A stretch of 56,402 nt of DNA from Sphacelaria rigidula (Eukaryota > Phaeophyceae > Sphacelariales). The notes under the pieces were generated by a model. That model was not told the origin of the DNA, did no database searches, and saw only the letters and a program-made list of their open reading frames with translations. The position numbers and the translations under genes are program-made. The DNA lies in contig CAXNAA020000004.1 of NCBI GenBank assembly GCA_964200075.2, positions 1-56,402 of the forward strand. The letters run 5' to 3'. Every line of letters starts with the position of its first letter. The stretch's first letter is position 1. Of this stretch, positions 8,758 to 18,377 are shown piece by piece.

Positions 8758-10164
8758 ATGGAACTCGGATACCTCTGCGACGCCGTGGACGAGTGGCAGA
8801 GAAGACGCATCCAATACCTTGAGGAAAACAACATGGCGTACGCGGACATGGCGTGGGAAGTGGAGGGCAAAATCCTGCCCGACTGCAAGCAGGTATATGC
8901 CGGATCAATTTTCTTGACGACCCTTTTCGAGACTTCCATGGCATCAGGTCGGCGCGAACAGCAAGGGCTTGTGGTATACCCGCTGAACGAAAAGCACCAC
9001 GTGTTCAACATGATCAGAGTCTTTTGCCACACGGGGCTCATCGTTTTTGCCAAGGGAGAAACAATTGTGCGCACCATCGAGCGGTACGCGGCATTTCACT
9101 ACTACGGCATCGAGCAGGGCAAACATGTTCTCAAGAGACTGATCTCAGACAACCTCACGCCTTCCAACGCCACCATGGCTTTCGAGTATGCGGTACACCG
9201 GGACGACGCGGACCTGTTGTCGGACATCAAGACGTACATCTGCAACTACGCCTTCCTTGTTTTCCGGCACAAGAGCTTCTTCAACCTACGGAGGGAGTCC
9301 ATGGGTGAACTCGTGAAGCTTTGCAAGAGCGACAAGCTCAACGTGCTCGAGGTAGACCTCTTGAGCAATCTCTACCGTCTTTGCGAGAAGAAGGTCGGTG
9401 AAAAAGAGTTCCCAGAATTCAACAATGCTTTCGATGTCTTGACCAACAAGTTCTCGTCGGACGACCTGAGCCTCTGGGACGTGGTCCGATTGACGAGCAT
9501 CTCCATGGAGGAGTTCATGCAGTTCGTGCAAAAGCACCCGGGAGCTATGACCAACGACGACATCGTCCGCGTGATGCAGACCATCTACAACCAAGATGTT
9601 GTCGAAGGGGTAGGGTCAAAGAAACGGAAGAAGTTTCAGACGGTCTCGTCCTACCCAAGGAACCTTGACTTCAGGGCGGCGCAGAACCCGCAGGCGGATG
9701 TGGCCCACTGGGAGAGGGACAAAGTACAGACATTCTTCGTCTTTGACTTTGCAAAGAAAGAGACAGTTGCGCTGCCCTCGATCTCCTTCGGGGACAGGCA
9801 CGTGCGGTGCATCGTGACTCCCTCGGACAAAAACATCGGGCTCAGAGGGCATGTCGCGAGCAGATCGTTGGCCGAGGAACACAACAAAGACGAACAAGTT
9901 TTCGTCAAGTTTAGCGCGTCTATCGTGAATTTTCGCCACGATCGCTGGAAGAAAACGTCCGTGGTGGTGAAGCTGACCAACCCTTGCGAGTTCGAAATCG
10001 TCAACGTTCTTTCATGTAACGCGATAGAGGGATCCTCGGGGACATCCACGGGATACGTTTTCGACGTCAACAAATACCCAGACTACTCGGAGCACGGGTC
10101 GTGGTTGATGATGTCGCTGTCTGTGGAAAGTGCGCTAGGGTCGCATGAAAAAAGCATTCCGTGA
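8758..10164 (+). CDS. BTB-BACK domain protein
   Basis: 468 aa. The first 115 residues follow the BTB/POZ pattern (KILPDCKQVYAGSIFLTTLF, VYPLNEKHHVFNMIRVFCHT). Residues 115-270 are helical and match the BACK linker that follows BTB in cullin-3 adaptors (ISDNLTPSNATMAFEYAV, ITS-MEEFMQFV region). The C-terminal 150 residues are beta-rich (FFVFDFAKKETVALPSISF) and lack kelch repeats, so the substrate-binding module is different. Likely a substrate adaptor for a host cullin-3 ubiquitin ligase, a strategy known from poxviruses and giant viruses. Start is firm (AAAATGG). Confidence 0.85.
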   Translation: MELGYLCDAVDEWQRRRIQYLEENNMAYADMAWEVEGKILPDCKQVYAGSIFLTTLFETSMASGRREQQGLVVYPLNEKHHVFNMIRVFCHTGLIVFAKGETIVRTIERYAAFHYYGIEQGKHVLKRLISDNLTPSNATMAFEYAVHRDDADLLSDIKTYICNYAFLVFRHKSFFNLRRESMGELVKLCKSDKLNVLEVDLLSNLYRLCEKKVGEKEFPEFNNAFDVLTNKFSSDDLSLWDVVRLTSISMEEFMQFVQKHPGAMTNDDIVRVMQTIYNQDVVEGVGSKKRKKFQTVSSYPRNLDFRAAQNPQADVAHWERDKVQTFFVFDFAKKETVALPSISFGDRHVRCIVTPSDKNIGLRGHVASRSLAEEHNKDEQVFVKFSASIVNFRHDRWKKTSVVVKLTNPCEFEIVNVLSCNAIEGSSGTSTGYVFDVNKYPDYSEHGSWLMMSLSVESALGSHEKSIP

Positions 10165-10257
10165 TACAAAAAATATTTTTTTCGCAACAAATAGTTTCTT
10201 TTCGATCCCCTCAGCAATCCTCGCCCCCCCTAGCCTCACAATTTTCTCACACCCAAC

Positions 10258-10920
10258 ATGAACTCGCAAAATCAGACGGACGGAGTTGAAAAATGTACCA
10301 GGTGCGGACGATTCCACCACTCCAGCAACTACTGCGACTACACCACGGACTACCTCGGGCGCGACCTGGTGCGCGATTTGTTTTGCACGTCTTGCGGGAG
10401 GTACGGCCACACATCGGACACTTGTTCCCGCTCGCGCCCTCCGCTGTTCTACAAGTGCGGGAGGTACGGCCACATGCACAGGGATTGCCAGGCCTTCTCG
10501 ACGATCGACAACATGGAGGTTTCGAAGATCCGTGTCTGCAAGTTTTGTGGAGAGTTCGGGCACCTGCCGGAGAATTGCAAGCGAAGAGCTAGGTCGAAGT
10601 GTCGCACGTGCGGAGAGTTCGGGCACACTGAGTGCTCCAAGAAGCGACGTAGGACGTCTTCGGAGAGGTTTGAGAGGTCTGACGAGCGTCCTTTGAAGCG
10701 TGTTAGGCCTAGATCCCCCGTGCAGCCCGCGGAGAAGTCGCTTACTCGTTCTCCTTCGTCGTCTAGCTCGTCTAGCTCGTCGTCTAGCTCGTCGTCCAGC
10801 TCGTCGTCGTCTAGCTCGTCGACTGGCAAGGGTCCTAGGTTTCCGTGGGGGGAAGTGTACTTCACAGACATCGAGTGGTTGTTTGATGTTGATGACGAAC
10901 TGTTGGATGGGTTGCGTTGA
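10258..10920 (+). CDS. Multiple zinc-knuckle (CCHC) protein
   Basis: 220 aa. Five knuckles of the C-x2-C-x4-H-x4-C type occur in the first 130 residues (first: C13, C16, H21, C26). Others carry CTSCGRYGHTSDTC, CKFCGEFGHLPENC and CRTCGEFGH. The third has Phe-Tyr-Lys in place of its first Cys and is probably inactive. A Ser-rich stretch encoded by TCGTCTAGC repeats (about residues 160-190) precedes an acidic end. Knuckles bind single-stranded nucleic acid; the protein may act in RNA handling or genome packing. Another knuckle pair occurs in the GIY-YIG protein at 41.5 kb. Confidence 0.85.
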   Translation: MNSQNQTDGVEKCTRCGRFHHSSNYCDYTTDYLGRDLVRDLFCTSCGRYGHTSDTCSRSRPPLFYKCGRYGHMHRDCQAFSTIDNMEVSKIRVCKFCGEFGHLPENCKRRARSKCRTCGEFGHTECSKKRRRTSSERFERSDERPLKRVRPRSPVQPAEKSLTRSPSSSSSSSSSSSSSSSSSSSSSSTGKGPRFPWGEVYFTDIEWLFDVDDELLDGLR

Positions 10921-10994
10921 ATGTATCATTTGCAGTGACTCTCGATTCTCTTTATTTTGTGGAAATTTTTCTCTTGTAGAATCAATTAATTATC

Positions 10995-11486
10995 ATGAAC
11001 GCAACCTCCTACGGATCCCAAGTTCTTTCGTCTGGAGACTTGGTGGTGAGAGACGCCATTTTGTCCTCGCAACACAGGGTCGATCATTCCACTGGCCTGG
11101 GAATCTCTTCGGCACACTCGTCGTACGTGTTGTCGCAGGGAGCTTCACAAGAAGTATCACGTGACGTCTACTCTCTCACAGGTTCAGGCTCTGAAAAACA
11201 TGCTGGCAAGTACGAATCCTCGTGTCTTTGCACGGGCGACAACTATAAAACCATGCCTGTAACTCTCGAGACAGACCCGGAGAAGACCCGATTCAACACA
11301 AACGAGACGTCGGCAACCTTCTCACAAGGCCTCTCGTTCAACACAGACGAATCCGCAATTTATTTCGGGAGGTCCAAGACGTTTCGGTTGATGCTCAACA
11401 CAGATACGCCCGCGAGGCTTGTTTTCCAGTACCTGGACCCTTCCTCGTCCAAGTACGTGACAAAGTTCTCCTGCGCGAAGAGTTGA
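10995..11486 (+). CDS. Short virion-surface protein with shared C-terminal fibre module
   Basis: 163 aa. SSGDLVVRDAIL (11-22) and the final 60 residues (GLSFNTDESAIYFGRSKTFR, then YVTKF) match the C-terminal module of the proteins at 16.7 kb and 27.5 kb, where GLSFDTD...IYFGA.K.FR and EYVTR occur. It looks like the module alone, without the FN3 or receptor-like front. The repeat is beta-rich and probably a fibre or spike head. ATG follows ATTAATTATC. Confidence 0.75.
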   Translation: MNATSYGSQVLSSGDLVVRDAILSSQHRVDHSTGLGISSAHSSYVLSQGASQEVSRDVYSLTGSGSEKHAGKYESSCLCTGDNYKTMPVTLETDPEKTRFNTNETSATFSQGLSFNTDESAIYFGRSKTFRLMLNTDTPARLVFQYLDPSSSKYVTKFSCAKS

Positions 11487-11535
11487 AGCCCTGAAAAAAT
11501 GTAGATGTATTTCAGAGACAAGTTAAATATTTACC

Positions 11536-12324
11536 ATGACCCTGGAATCCCAAAACCCCCACCCAAGAGATTCCCGTATTCGTTTCGTGGAAGACACGCA
11601 CAGCTACTACGTCGATGGTTCGACGGACCGGTACGAGTACACATCGACGACAAAGCTCATGCACTCGTTGTTCAAACCCTTTGACGCCGACGAGGTGATC
11701 GGCAAGATGAGGAATTCCAAGAACTGGGAAAACTCGAAATATTTTGGGATGTCCCCCGAGGAGATAAAAACCGGGTGGGAAGAGAACAGGGATTCCGCAG
11801 CCAAGTCGGGGACCGCTATGCACCAGTGCATCGAAGATTTTTACAACGGCGATGACAAGTTAACTACTTTAACAACACCGGACAAAGAATTTGAGTTCTT
11901 CGAGAGGTTTCGACTAGACCACCAAGACCTCGTACCGTACAGGACCGAGTGGTGTATCTTTGACGAAGACGCCAAAGTTTCCGGCTCGGTCGACATGGTG
12001 TACGAGGACAAACTAAACCCCGGGTCCTATGTCATCGCCGACTGGAAGAGGTCGAAAGAAATCAAGACGGACAACAGGTGGCAGAAGGGCACGAGTGAGA
12101 ATTCCTGCCACCTCCCAGACTGCAACTTTATCCACTACTCGCTGCAGCTCTCGACGTACAAGTACATACTGGAGAAGAATTACGGCCTCAAGATATCCCA
12201 GACATTCATCGTCGTGTTGCACCCAAGCCAAGAGTCGTACATCAAGCTTTCCACCAAGGACCTCGGGGAGGAAGTGGAGAGGATAATGAAGTCTAGGGTA
12301 AAAAAACAATCGGTTCTTAAATAA
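11536..12324 (+). CDS. PD-(D/E)XK nuclease (RecB/Cas4-like)
   Basis: 262 aa. Motifs in order: GTAMHQCIEDF with H96, GSVDMVYEDK with D153, VIADWKRSK with D169 and K171 (the DxK catalytic core), and QLSTYKY with Q204 and Y208. This is the RecB-family order H...D...DxK...QxxxY. There are no iron-sulphur cysteines of Cas4. Likely an exonuclease or resolvase-like enzyme in genome replication or repair. Its 3' end overlaps the next gene, on the opposite strand, by 8 nt. Confidence 0.88.
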   Translation: MTLESQNPHPRDSRIRFVEDTHSYYVDGSTDRYEYTSTTKLMHSLFKPFDADEVIGKMRNSKNWENSKYFGMSPEEIKTGWEENRDSAAKSGTAMHQCIEDFYNGDDKLTTLTTPDKEFEFFERFRLDHQDLVPYRTEWCIFDEDAKVSGSVDMVYEDKLNPGSYVIADWKRSKEIKTDNRWQKGTSENSCHLPDCNFIHYSLQLSTYKYILEKNYGLKISQTFIVVLHPSQESYIKLSTKDLGEEVERIMKSRVKKQSVLK

Positions 12325-12733
12325 TCTCCGTGTCTTCGTCGTCGTCATCATACAAGTCATCCTCTTCGGTCGACTCGTCTTCGGCGTCATCCGTTAACCT
12401 ATCCCAATCCAAGACGTCGTCCTCCACGTCGTTGACAGGAAGCAGAGACGATAGAGACGACAAGGATGACATGAGCGACGTAGCAGAGGTACCAGACGAG
12501 TCGGACGCTGCGTCGTCAACAAATGAGTCGTCTTCAGAGGAGTCATTTGCTTCATCATCTACGTCCTCGTTTACGTCCGTGTCTTCCTGGTCGTCATCGC
12601 TCGCCGATTCTTCATCGTCAAAAATCGTATCTACGTCCGGCTCGTAACGAGATACATTTCTCACTGCGCGCCCAGACCTTGTCCGGTACACTGGCTGCGG
12701 GGGTTGTTGTTCGTCGCCAGGCGCATCGGGCAT
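12317..12733 (-). CDS. Acidic disordered protein
   Basis: 138 aa from the ATG at 12733, where the acidic protein begins. After a short RTRSGRAVRNVSRYEPD motif (about residues 15-35), a basic-then-aromatic patch often seen in viral and retroelement proteins, it becomes nearly all Asp, Glu and Ser with a short Ser/Leu helix. No enzyme motif. It lies convergent with the nuclease and divergent from the primase. Possible histone or nucleic-acid chaperone, inferred from charge only. Confidence 0.7.
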   Translation of the reverse strand: MPDAPGDEQQPPQPVYRTRSGRAVRNVSRYEPDVDTIFDDEESASDDDQEDTDVNEDVDDEANDSSEDDSFVDDAASDSSGTSATSLMSSLSSLSSLLPVNDVEDDVLDWDRLTDDAEDESTEEDDLYDDDDEDTEII

Positions 12734-12803
12734 AGTGGCTGTGCAAAAACCCTGTTTTGATTTTCTATAGTATAATAAAATATTTGATACGCTTGAGACT
12801 GAC

Positions 12804-14683
12804 ATGGGCATCTTCCAGTTTCTCAGCCAGAACGGATGTTTCCACAACAAGGCGAACCCTCGGACTCACACTATCATGTCCGGGGGGACGCTCTACGTCC
12901 CCGAGGACAGCTACGACGAGTTCCTGGGAATCTACGCCAAAGAGATCCAGAACGGGAACAGGACCCTCGCCTTCAGCGAGCTGAGATCCTCCCAGGTGTT
13001 TCGGATGTACTTCGACGTCGACATCCTCGACACAAAGGCGCTGGGTGAAGACTTTCTCCTGAAGCTGGCGAAGAATATGCAGGAAACGGTCGTCAAGTTC
13101 TTCCCGGGCGTGAACCAGGACACTTTCAAGTGCGTCCTGTGCTCGACCGCCACGAAAGAAGTCGAAGTTTCGGAGATGATACCACCCAAGCAAACCCCGG
13201 TGGGGCTTCCTCACAAGAAGAAGGAAGACGACGTCGAGCAACCGAAGCCCGAGAGGGTGGTGAAGACGTTCGTCAAGAACGGATACCACATCCTTTTCCC
13301 CTTCTTGAACGTGACGCTGGACATGGCTCTCCAGCTCCGCTTCAGCGTCGTGCGGGACCTCGAGAGGAACCTGGGGAAACGAGACGTCGCCGTCAACCCT
13401 TGGTCGGACGTCATCGACAAGGCTCCGTACTACAACGGCCTCAAGATGTGCGGATCGGTGAAGAGCGTCACGTGCTCGGACTGTAAGGGAACGAAGACCA
13501 ATGTCCGGAAGAAGCCGGTCGTGCGCGATATCATCTCCCAGATACGCAAGCTCCGGAAGAAGCTCTACCCCAGGGTTGACAACCCGTCCTTCGACTACTC
13601 CAACGTCATGACCATCGCGAAGGACGAGTTCAAGAATCAAGACCTCGCCGAGCTGTACTCGAGGTACCAAGACGAGACGGGTTTCCTCATGTGTCCCAAG
13701 TGCGGCGACAAGGGCACACACCTCGAGGACAGGTTCTACATGCCCGTGAGCGTCCTCAACGGTGACGGGTCCGTGTCGGAGCCAGACCTCGACGCGCTGA
13801 ACGCAAATATGCACGAGATGATGAGGTGGACGAGCATCAGGTGCAGGCCTTCGGACGAGCCGGTGGCCGGATACTTCATCCCGCGAGGTTACTCGTCACC
13901 GACTCCTGACAGGGCAACGGGACCCCTCCAGGTCGCGGGCACTTATCTGGAGCGTCTCTCCCCCGGGATTTACAGAGAAGCCATCAACTCCGACATGTTT
14001 CTCAACGATGCCATTGGAATACGGTCGTGGAAGGGGAGGGAGATCCTGGACCCGAGGACCCTCCAGCTCATCACCCAGCACGTCAGGTCCTTTCACAGCG
14101 AGCACAAGGAGCTCGACGTCAGGCAGGTGTTCGAGGTGAAGGTGGCCAGGTCGTCGACCAGGTCCGTCATGTCCACCGACAACAAGCCCGTCCCCCTCGT
14201 CAAGTCGAAGACATCTGCCATCCAGACCTCGTTGACCAACACGACCTGAAGAAGAAAGGAAAGCTGAACAAAGCGCTCAACAACATCGTGATGGCCAACG
14301 GGGTTACTTCGGCGACGGACCGCGTGATCGAGTTGTTTTCGAGGGTTCAAGTCCGAGTTTCCGGTCCCGGGTCGAGGTACTGCACGAACAAGGGGGACGA
14401 GCACACCTCCAACAGCGTGTACTTTTGGATCTCGCAAGAAGGCATGGCCCAGAAGTGCTTTTCGAGGAAGGACACGATCGGAGACACGGGCAAGACCTGC
14501 AAGGAGTTCCGCTCAGATTTCAAACCTATTTCCAAGGAGCTCCGGAAACGTCTCTTCGTCGAGCCCAACCTCTTTGACTTGAAGAAGCTCAACGCAGACG
14601 GTGCCCCCGACTTGTTGACGCAGGAAGCCCCCAAGCCTAAGAAAAGGAAGCGTAGGCCTTCAGCTTGGGCCGCCATGTGTTAA
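12804..14683 (+). CDS. Archaeo-eukaryotic primase with UL52-like zinc tail (frameshifted)
   Basis: The first part (12804-14249) has the catalytic FDVDI with D71 and D73 and the GYHILFPFL motif with H162. A third DKAPYYNGLK segment follows. The N-terminal THT and SGG motifs match NCLDV primases. That frame ends at TGA 14247. The next frame (open from 14027) continues with NKALNNIV, then YCTNKGDEH, QKCFSRKD and TCKEF, a Cys/His zinc unit like the UL52/PrimPol C-terminus. The shift is -1 relative to the first frame, near 14240. The enzyme makes RNA or DNA primers at forks. No helicase domain is attached, so a separate helicase would be needed. Confidence 0.85.
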
Positions 14684-14728
14684 ATTGGAGATTAATTATG
14701 TTTTTGGAAGGTGTTATTGTGGAGCTTG

Positions 14729-15178
14729 ATGGCGTACACGTGCTTAGCGGTCGACATTTCGCTCCTGGCAGTATTGATTGCGCTTCACGCAACGAAGAAG
14801 AACAAGAACCTAGAACTTGTTGTCATGGCTCTCCTTTTCTCGCATCTCATCATGACGACAGAGTTGTTTTTGAAGGACGCTGATGCTGGTGATGCCGCTG
14901 ATGCTGGTGCTGATGCTGGTGATGCTGGTGATGCTGGTGAGGAAGCTCTAGGCGCGGTGCGCGCAATTAGTACTTTTACCGCTTTGCAAGACGCCAAGGA
15001 AAGAGAGAACAATAGCAGCAGTGGCAGCAGCTCAACAACGAATCTAAGGAAGAGTGTCTCGGATCGGGAGTTCGAAAGGATGACACACAACGTTGCCACA
15101 CAAAAAACACACACCAAGGAGGAAAGAGCGAAGTCACGTAGTTCGTTCTTTCAAGAGCTCTTTCCTCAAGAGAAATAA
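14729..15178 (+). CDS. Two-helix membrane protein with Asp/Ala/Gly repeat
   Basis: 149 aa from the ATG at 14729 (the GTG at 14711 is not needed). Two hydrophobic helices (about residues 3-20 and 28-48) are followed by a GATGCTGGT-encoded DAGDAG repeat (residues 52-75) and a polar, Ser-rich tail. No known family. Likely a viral membrane protein with a cytosolic or luminal tail. Confidence 0.7.
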   Translation: MAYTCLAVDISLLAVLIALHATKKNKNLELVVMALLFSHLIMTTELFLKDADAGDAADAGADAGDAGDAGEEALGAVRAISTFTALQDAKERENNSSSGSSSTTNLRKSVSDREFERMTHNVATQKTHTKEERAKSRSSFFQELFPQEK

Positions 15179-15246
15179 TTAATGTTTTCGTTGTATTACC
15201 ACAAATATAATGTTTTCGTAAACATATATTACATCTCCAACAACCG

Positions 15247-15567
15247 ATGTCTTCTTCCACGGTCCGAGACATCGACAACAAGTTCACTTCGAGGCTCACC
15301 AGGCCGGACAGGTTGGTCGGACGCCCGATCAACCCATTCGCTACGACTTCGTCGCAGACTCCCAAGAGCTTCTCTTCCGAGGAACAGCTCAAGCTGGAGA
15401 TCAGTGCCACGACCAAGCTGGGTGCGGAATACCAGGGCAACGTAGTGGACACGAAGTTCGAACGGCAGGTCAGCTTTGACCGCTACACCGTTATGACGAA
15501 CCCCAAGGCCGGGTACAAGTTGCACACGACCGGCAGGATGCCCGTAGAACACACTAGGGAAAAATGA
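15247..15567 (+). CDS. Small unknown protein
   Basis: 106 aa starting at 15247. It has no hydrophobic segment or known motif. Its composition (Arg, Thr, polar) and position between two membrane-protein genes suggest a virion component. It is in the same direction as its neighbours. Confidence 0.65.
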   Translation: MSSSTVRDIDNKFTSRLTRPDRLVGRPINPFATTSSQTPKSFSSEEQLKLEISATTKLGAEYQGNVVDTKFERQVSFDRYTVMTNPKAGYKLHTTGRMPVEHTREK

Positions 15568-15594
15568 TCCCAATTAATATATCTCTCAAATAAT

Positions 15595-15611
15595 ATTAGG
15601 GTTAGGGTTAG
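15595..15611 (+). repeat. TTAGGG-type telomere-like repeat
   Basis: ATTAGGGTTAGGGTTAG lies directly upstream of the ATG at 15621. The same word recurs as CCCTAACCCTAAC inside coding sequence near 17190 and 37730 (encoding NPNPN) and as CTAACCCTAAC just before the vWA gene (about 18914). Confidence 0.7.
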
Positions 15612-15620
15612 TCAAATATT

Positions 15621-15964
15621 ATGTGGAAGACTCAGCACGTCGCCCTGCTTGCCTTCACCGCGACTGTCTTGTCGGTGACGGTTACCCTGTACGTCCAGTC
15701 GAGGATCAAGCACGCCATTGAGGCGAAAGCTGCCGAACTGAACGCCGTAGGGTTAGCAGCAGGGTCACAGAAAAACATAAAGAAGCGAAAAATCCCTTCA
15801 AGTTGATGAGCGCTCTCAAAAAAGATGCTCTCGCTTCTGCCAGCCCTGATGACCGTGTTGCAAAGCTCTCCATACCGCCACACAGCGTGAGCTTTGAGGA
15901 ACCCGCCCCTCAGCAACGAGGACCTCCTCCCAAGGGATCGGGGGTGAGGTGGACGCCACTTTGA
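15621..15964 (+). CDS. Single-span membrane protein, possibly frameshifted or two genes
   Basis: 15621-15806 encodes 61 aa with one hydrophobic helix (LLAFTATVLSVTVTLYV). A second frame opens at the ATG 15806-15808, overlapping the stop TGA, and runs 52 codons to 15964, ending RWTPL. Read one base back without using that ATG, the second frame gives KNPFKLMSALKK, which would continue a membrane protein tail smoothly. Either these are two overlapping genes (TGATG) or one gene with a -1 shift in the A-rich segment near 15770-15795. Confidence 0.6.
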
Positions 15965-16012
15965 AAAAACCTAATTTTATCGCTTTAATCTTTCATTACC
16001 ATTCCAATAATT

Positions 16013-16309
16013 TTAAGCCTTCCCCATACCAAGAAGGTAGACCGACAAGATCTTCAGCACGGCCCAGATGAAGTAGAAAGGTCCCAAGATGGCCATGGAC
16101 AACCCGTACTTGAACACGGGGGTGCCGGTGTTGAGATAGATCGGGTGGAACATGATCCGAACGAAAAGAGGAATCACGGTCAAGATCATCACGATTGCCA
16201 GGAACAAGTTTCCCTTGTTGGTGGCACCTAGAGTAGTCAAAGCCTTGTTCTTAAGGTGGCCGAAAGACCTCTTGCTGTACTTGGAACCGTGAGCATCATC
16301 GTGATCCAT
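16013..16309 (-). CDS. Two-helix membrane protein
   Basis: 98 aa. Hydrophobic helices at about residues 34-53 and 67-93 are separated by a short loop; the N-terminus is basic and polar (MDHDDAHGSKYSKR). No motif points to an enzyme. It probably sits in the virion inner membrane or host ER-derived membrane. Confidence 0.7.
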   Translation of the reverse strand: MDHDDAHGSKYSKRSFGHLKNKALTTLGATNKGNLFLAIVMILTVIPLFVRIMFHPIYLNTGTPVFKYGLSMAILGPFYFIWAVLKILSVYLLGMGKA

Positions 16310-16391
16310 TTTTCAGGCCGGATGAAAAGTCTTTTCTCTAAATCCAACACACATAATTTTTCTCTGGAATGAGTCGTTGTAGCCTTTGTAG

Positions 16392-16640
16392 CTAGTTGTA
16401 GCTAGACGCCGTGTGTCTCTTGGGCCTCCGATACATCGAGCGACCTTCTTCCAACAAGCTGAGGTTGAGCAAAGCGTTCGAGTTCTCTTGGCGTGATTCG
16501 TGAACTCTGTTGAGAATCACGCCAAAATTCGAAACATCCTTCTCGAGCCCGGCAAGACGCTTCTGAAAAGAACCCATTTCCATCCTCAAACCTCTCAGCT
16601 CGGCCTTTAGATCATACTCGATGCTCGCGTTGTTGCCCAT
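16392..16640 (-). CDS. Small coiled-coil protein with N-myristoylation-like start
   Basis: 82 aa. MGNNAS at the start fits the consensus G2...S6 for N-myristoylation. Residues 9-60 have heptad-like Leu/Ile spacing. The gene is divergent from the large surface-protein gene at 16727. Confidence 0.65.
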   Translation of the reverse strand: MGNNASIEYDLKAELRGLRMEMGSFQKRLAGLEKDVSNFGVILNRVHESRQENSNALLNLSLLEEGRSMYRRPKRHTASSYN

Positions 16641-16726
16641 TGTAAGCGTCGTTTGTTGTAGACGAGAATACGGAGGGTTTACGTATTTTTTTGTAACTTA
16701 ATAACAACAACGCAAGAAATTATTCG

Positions 16727-17983
16727 ATGGATTTCGACCTCATCTCAGCCTACTCGGCCCGCGTGTACTGGAAGGCCGACTTTGACGCCGCATTCGTGGA
16801 CTTTCGGGGTAACAACACTAACACCAAACAAGAGTCGGCCAAGATCCAAGAAGGGGACGTCGCCTTTGTTATCGTCAACCTAGAGCCCTCCAGCACCTAC
16901 AGCGTCAGGGTGTCGAACAAGGACGGCTCACAGACGCTCACCAACAGCTTCACGACCAAGGATGTTGCGAGCCCCTCCCTTGGCAACCTCTACGAGGGCA
17001 TCCGGCGGCCCGATGGAGTCTACGACACGACGAGGTTCGAGAAGAACGTCCACGACGTGTTCCTCGAGAACTTCTCTCACATCGTGAACTCGGGTGATGT
17101 CATCCTCGCAAAGGTCACCGTCAACGGGGTGCCGCAGGAAGTCGAGACCATCGCCGTAAGGGACGGGTCGTCCATGAAGGTCGACACCAACCCTAACCCT
17201 AACCTCGGCAATGCAGACAACAACATCAGCAAGAACCTTTTCCTCCCTTTCTCGGCCGACAACACGAGCTCCCTGCAGACGGTGACTCTTCAGCACACCG
17301 ACAAGCAAGACGTGACTTTAGCGTATGACCGAGAACAAAACGAGTTCGGGTACGGCGGCGACATGTACGGGGTGGGTGACAAGTTTGAGCTGTTTGGACA
17401 GATGGTGACGGTTGCGGACGGTTCGATCGTGCTCTTGTTCTCGGATACCGTGGCGAAGACGTGGCCGTTCGATGCCTCCAAGGCTCTCTCGGTAGTCGGC
17501 GCCGCGGGTTCGCACTTCATGAGGAACGTCACGACGAACGTGCTGAACCTGGTGGGCGAAAAGGTCGACGGTAAGAAGGGGTCCACCTACAACTCCGCGT
17601 GGGTTCACAACACCACCGACTCAACGACGCAAGAAGTCTCTCGTATGGTGCACGAGCTCGACGAAGCGTCCGAGAACGCAACCATCAGCATCGGAGTTCT
17701 TCACACCGATGCCAGTACTAATCAGTTCATCGAGCCGACTTTGTCCATGAGGTACGACGCCACGGTCATCAGCTCGCAGGACGAAACAGACGCCACGGCC
17801 TCGGCGACTTTCACGAGCACCGGGCTCAGCTTCGACACCGACGCAGCAGCCATCTACTTTGGTGCTTCCAAAAACTTTAGGATGCAGTTCTCTGACGGAA
17901 CGCCGTCCGTCCTACAGATCCAGAGCTTGGACTCGGGGACAGGAGAGTACGTCACCCGACAGGAGTTCAGCGACGCTTCGTAA
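16727..17983 (+). CDS. Modular virion-surface protein: FN3-like, middle domain, fibre module
   Basis: 418 aa. Residues 1-75 end in IVNLEPSSTYSVRV and look like a fibronectin-III domain. Residues 80-130 hold GNLYEGIRRPDGVYD and VNSGDVI, shared with the 27.5-kb and 52-kb proteins. Residues 210-250 carry YGVGDKFELFGQMVTV. The C-terminus ends with GLSFDTDAAAIYFGASKNFR and EYVTR. The proteins are probably spikes or fibres that bind host or epibiont glycans. The Asn-Pro string NPNPN arises from CCCTAACCCTAAC. Starts at an ATG after AATTATTCG. Confidence 0.8.
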   Translation: MDFDLISAYSARVYWKADFDAAFVDFRGNNTNTKQESAKIQEGDVAFVIVNLEPSSTYSVRVSNKDGSQTLTNSFTTKDVASPSLGNLYEGIRRPDGVYDTTRFEKNVHDVFLENFSHIVNSGDVILAKVTVNGVPQEVETIAVRDGSSMKVDTNPNPNLGNADNNISKNLFLPFSADNTSSLQTVTLQHTDKQDVTLAYDREQNEFGYGGDMYGVGDKFELFGQMVTVADGSIVLLFSDTVAKTWPFDASKALSVVGAAGSHFMRNVTTNVLNLVGEKVDGKKGSTYNSAWVHNTTDSTTQEVSRMVHELDEASENATISIGVLHTDASTNQFIEPTLSMRYDATVISSQDETDATASATFTSTGLSFDTDAAAIYFGASKNFRMQFSDGTPSVLQIQSLDSGTGEYVTRQEFSDAS

Positions 17984-17987
17984 GATA

Positions 17988-18263
17988 TTACATAGACACG
18001 TCAGCGATCATCCCGAGGAAAACCCCAAAGATGAGTGCCAAGAAACTCAGCGTTTCTTTGAGATCAAAGTCAGACTTCCTAGCTTTCAGAACAGAATTCA
18101 GAGGGAACAAGGTCGCCGTAACCAAGAGCCAGACCTCGATCAGGCGGTTGGGCAAAACTATTTTGTTCGTCCCAAGCCTCGTCAGCGCGGGTTTCATGGT
18201 TGTCTCGAATTTCAGGGTAATCAGCCCGTAGAAGATGATGAAGCTCAGTATAAAAACGTACAT
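17988..18263 (-). CDS. Three-helix membrane protein
   Basis: 91 aa from the ATG at 18263. The TTG at 18269 is not used. Hydrophobic segments: residues 2-17, 44-58 and 72-88. Nothing else recognisable. It ends 4 nt after the surface protein gene's stop, convergent. Confidence 0.65.
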   Translation of the reverse strand: MYVFILSFIIFYGLITLKFETTMKPALTRLGTNKIVLPNRLIEVWLLVTATLFPLNSVLKARKSDFDLKETLSFLALIFGVFLGMIADVSM

Positions 18264-18377
18264 CTTCAAGCCTCAGTATGTACACTACATTCCTTATTGT
18301 CAAACATAAAATCGTATGATTTGTGAGGGTTATTATATTTACCTTTAAACATCAATCAAAGCAAAAAAGGCTTCACG

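Noticed and set aside
8697-9077. Extension of the possible H2A-like protein on the minus strand
   Set aside because: It overlaps the well-supported BTB domain on the other strand.
12765-13814. 349-codon minus-strand frame opposite the primase
   Set aside because: The plus strand has the catalytic FDVDI and GYHILFPF motifs; the minus frame is its mirror.
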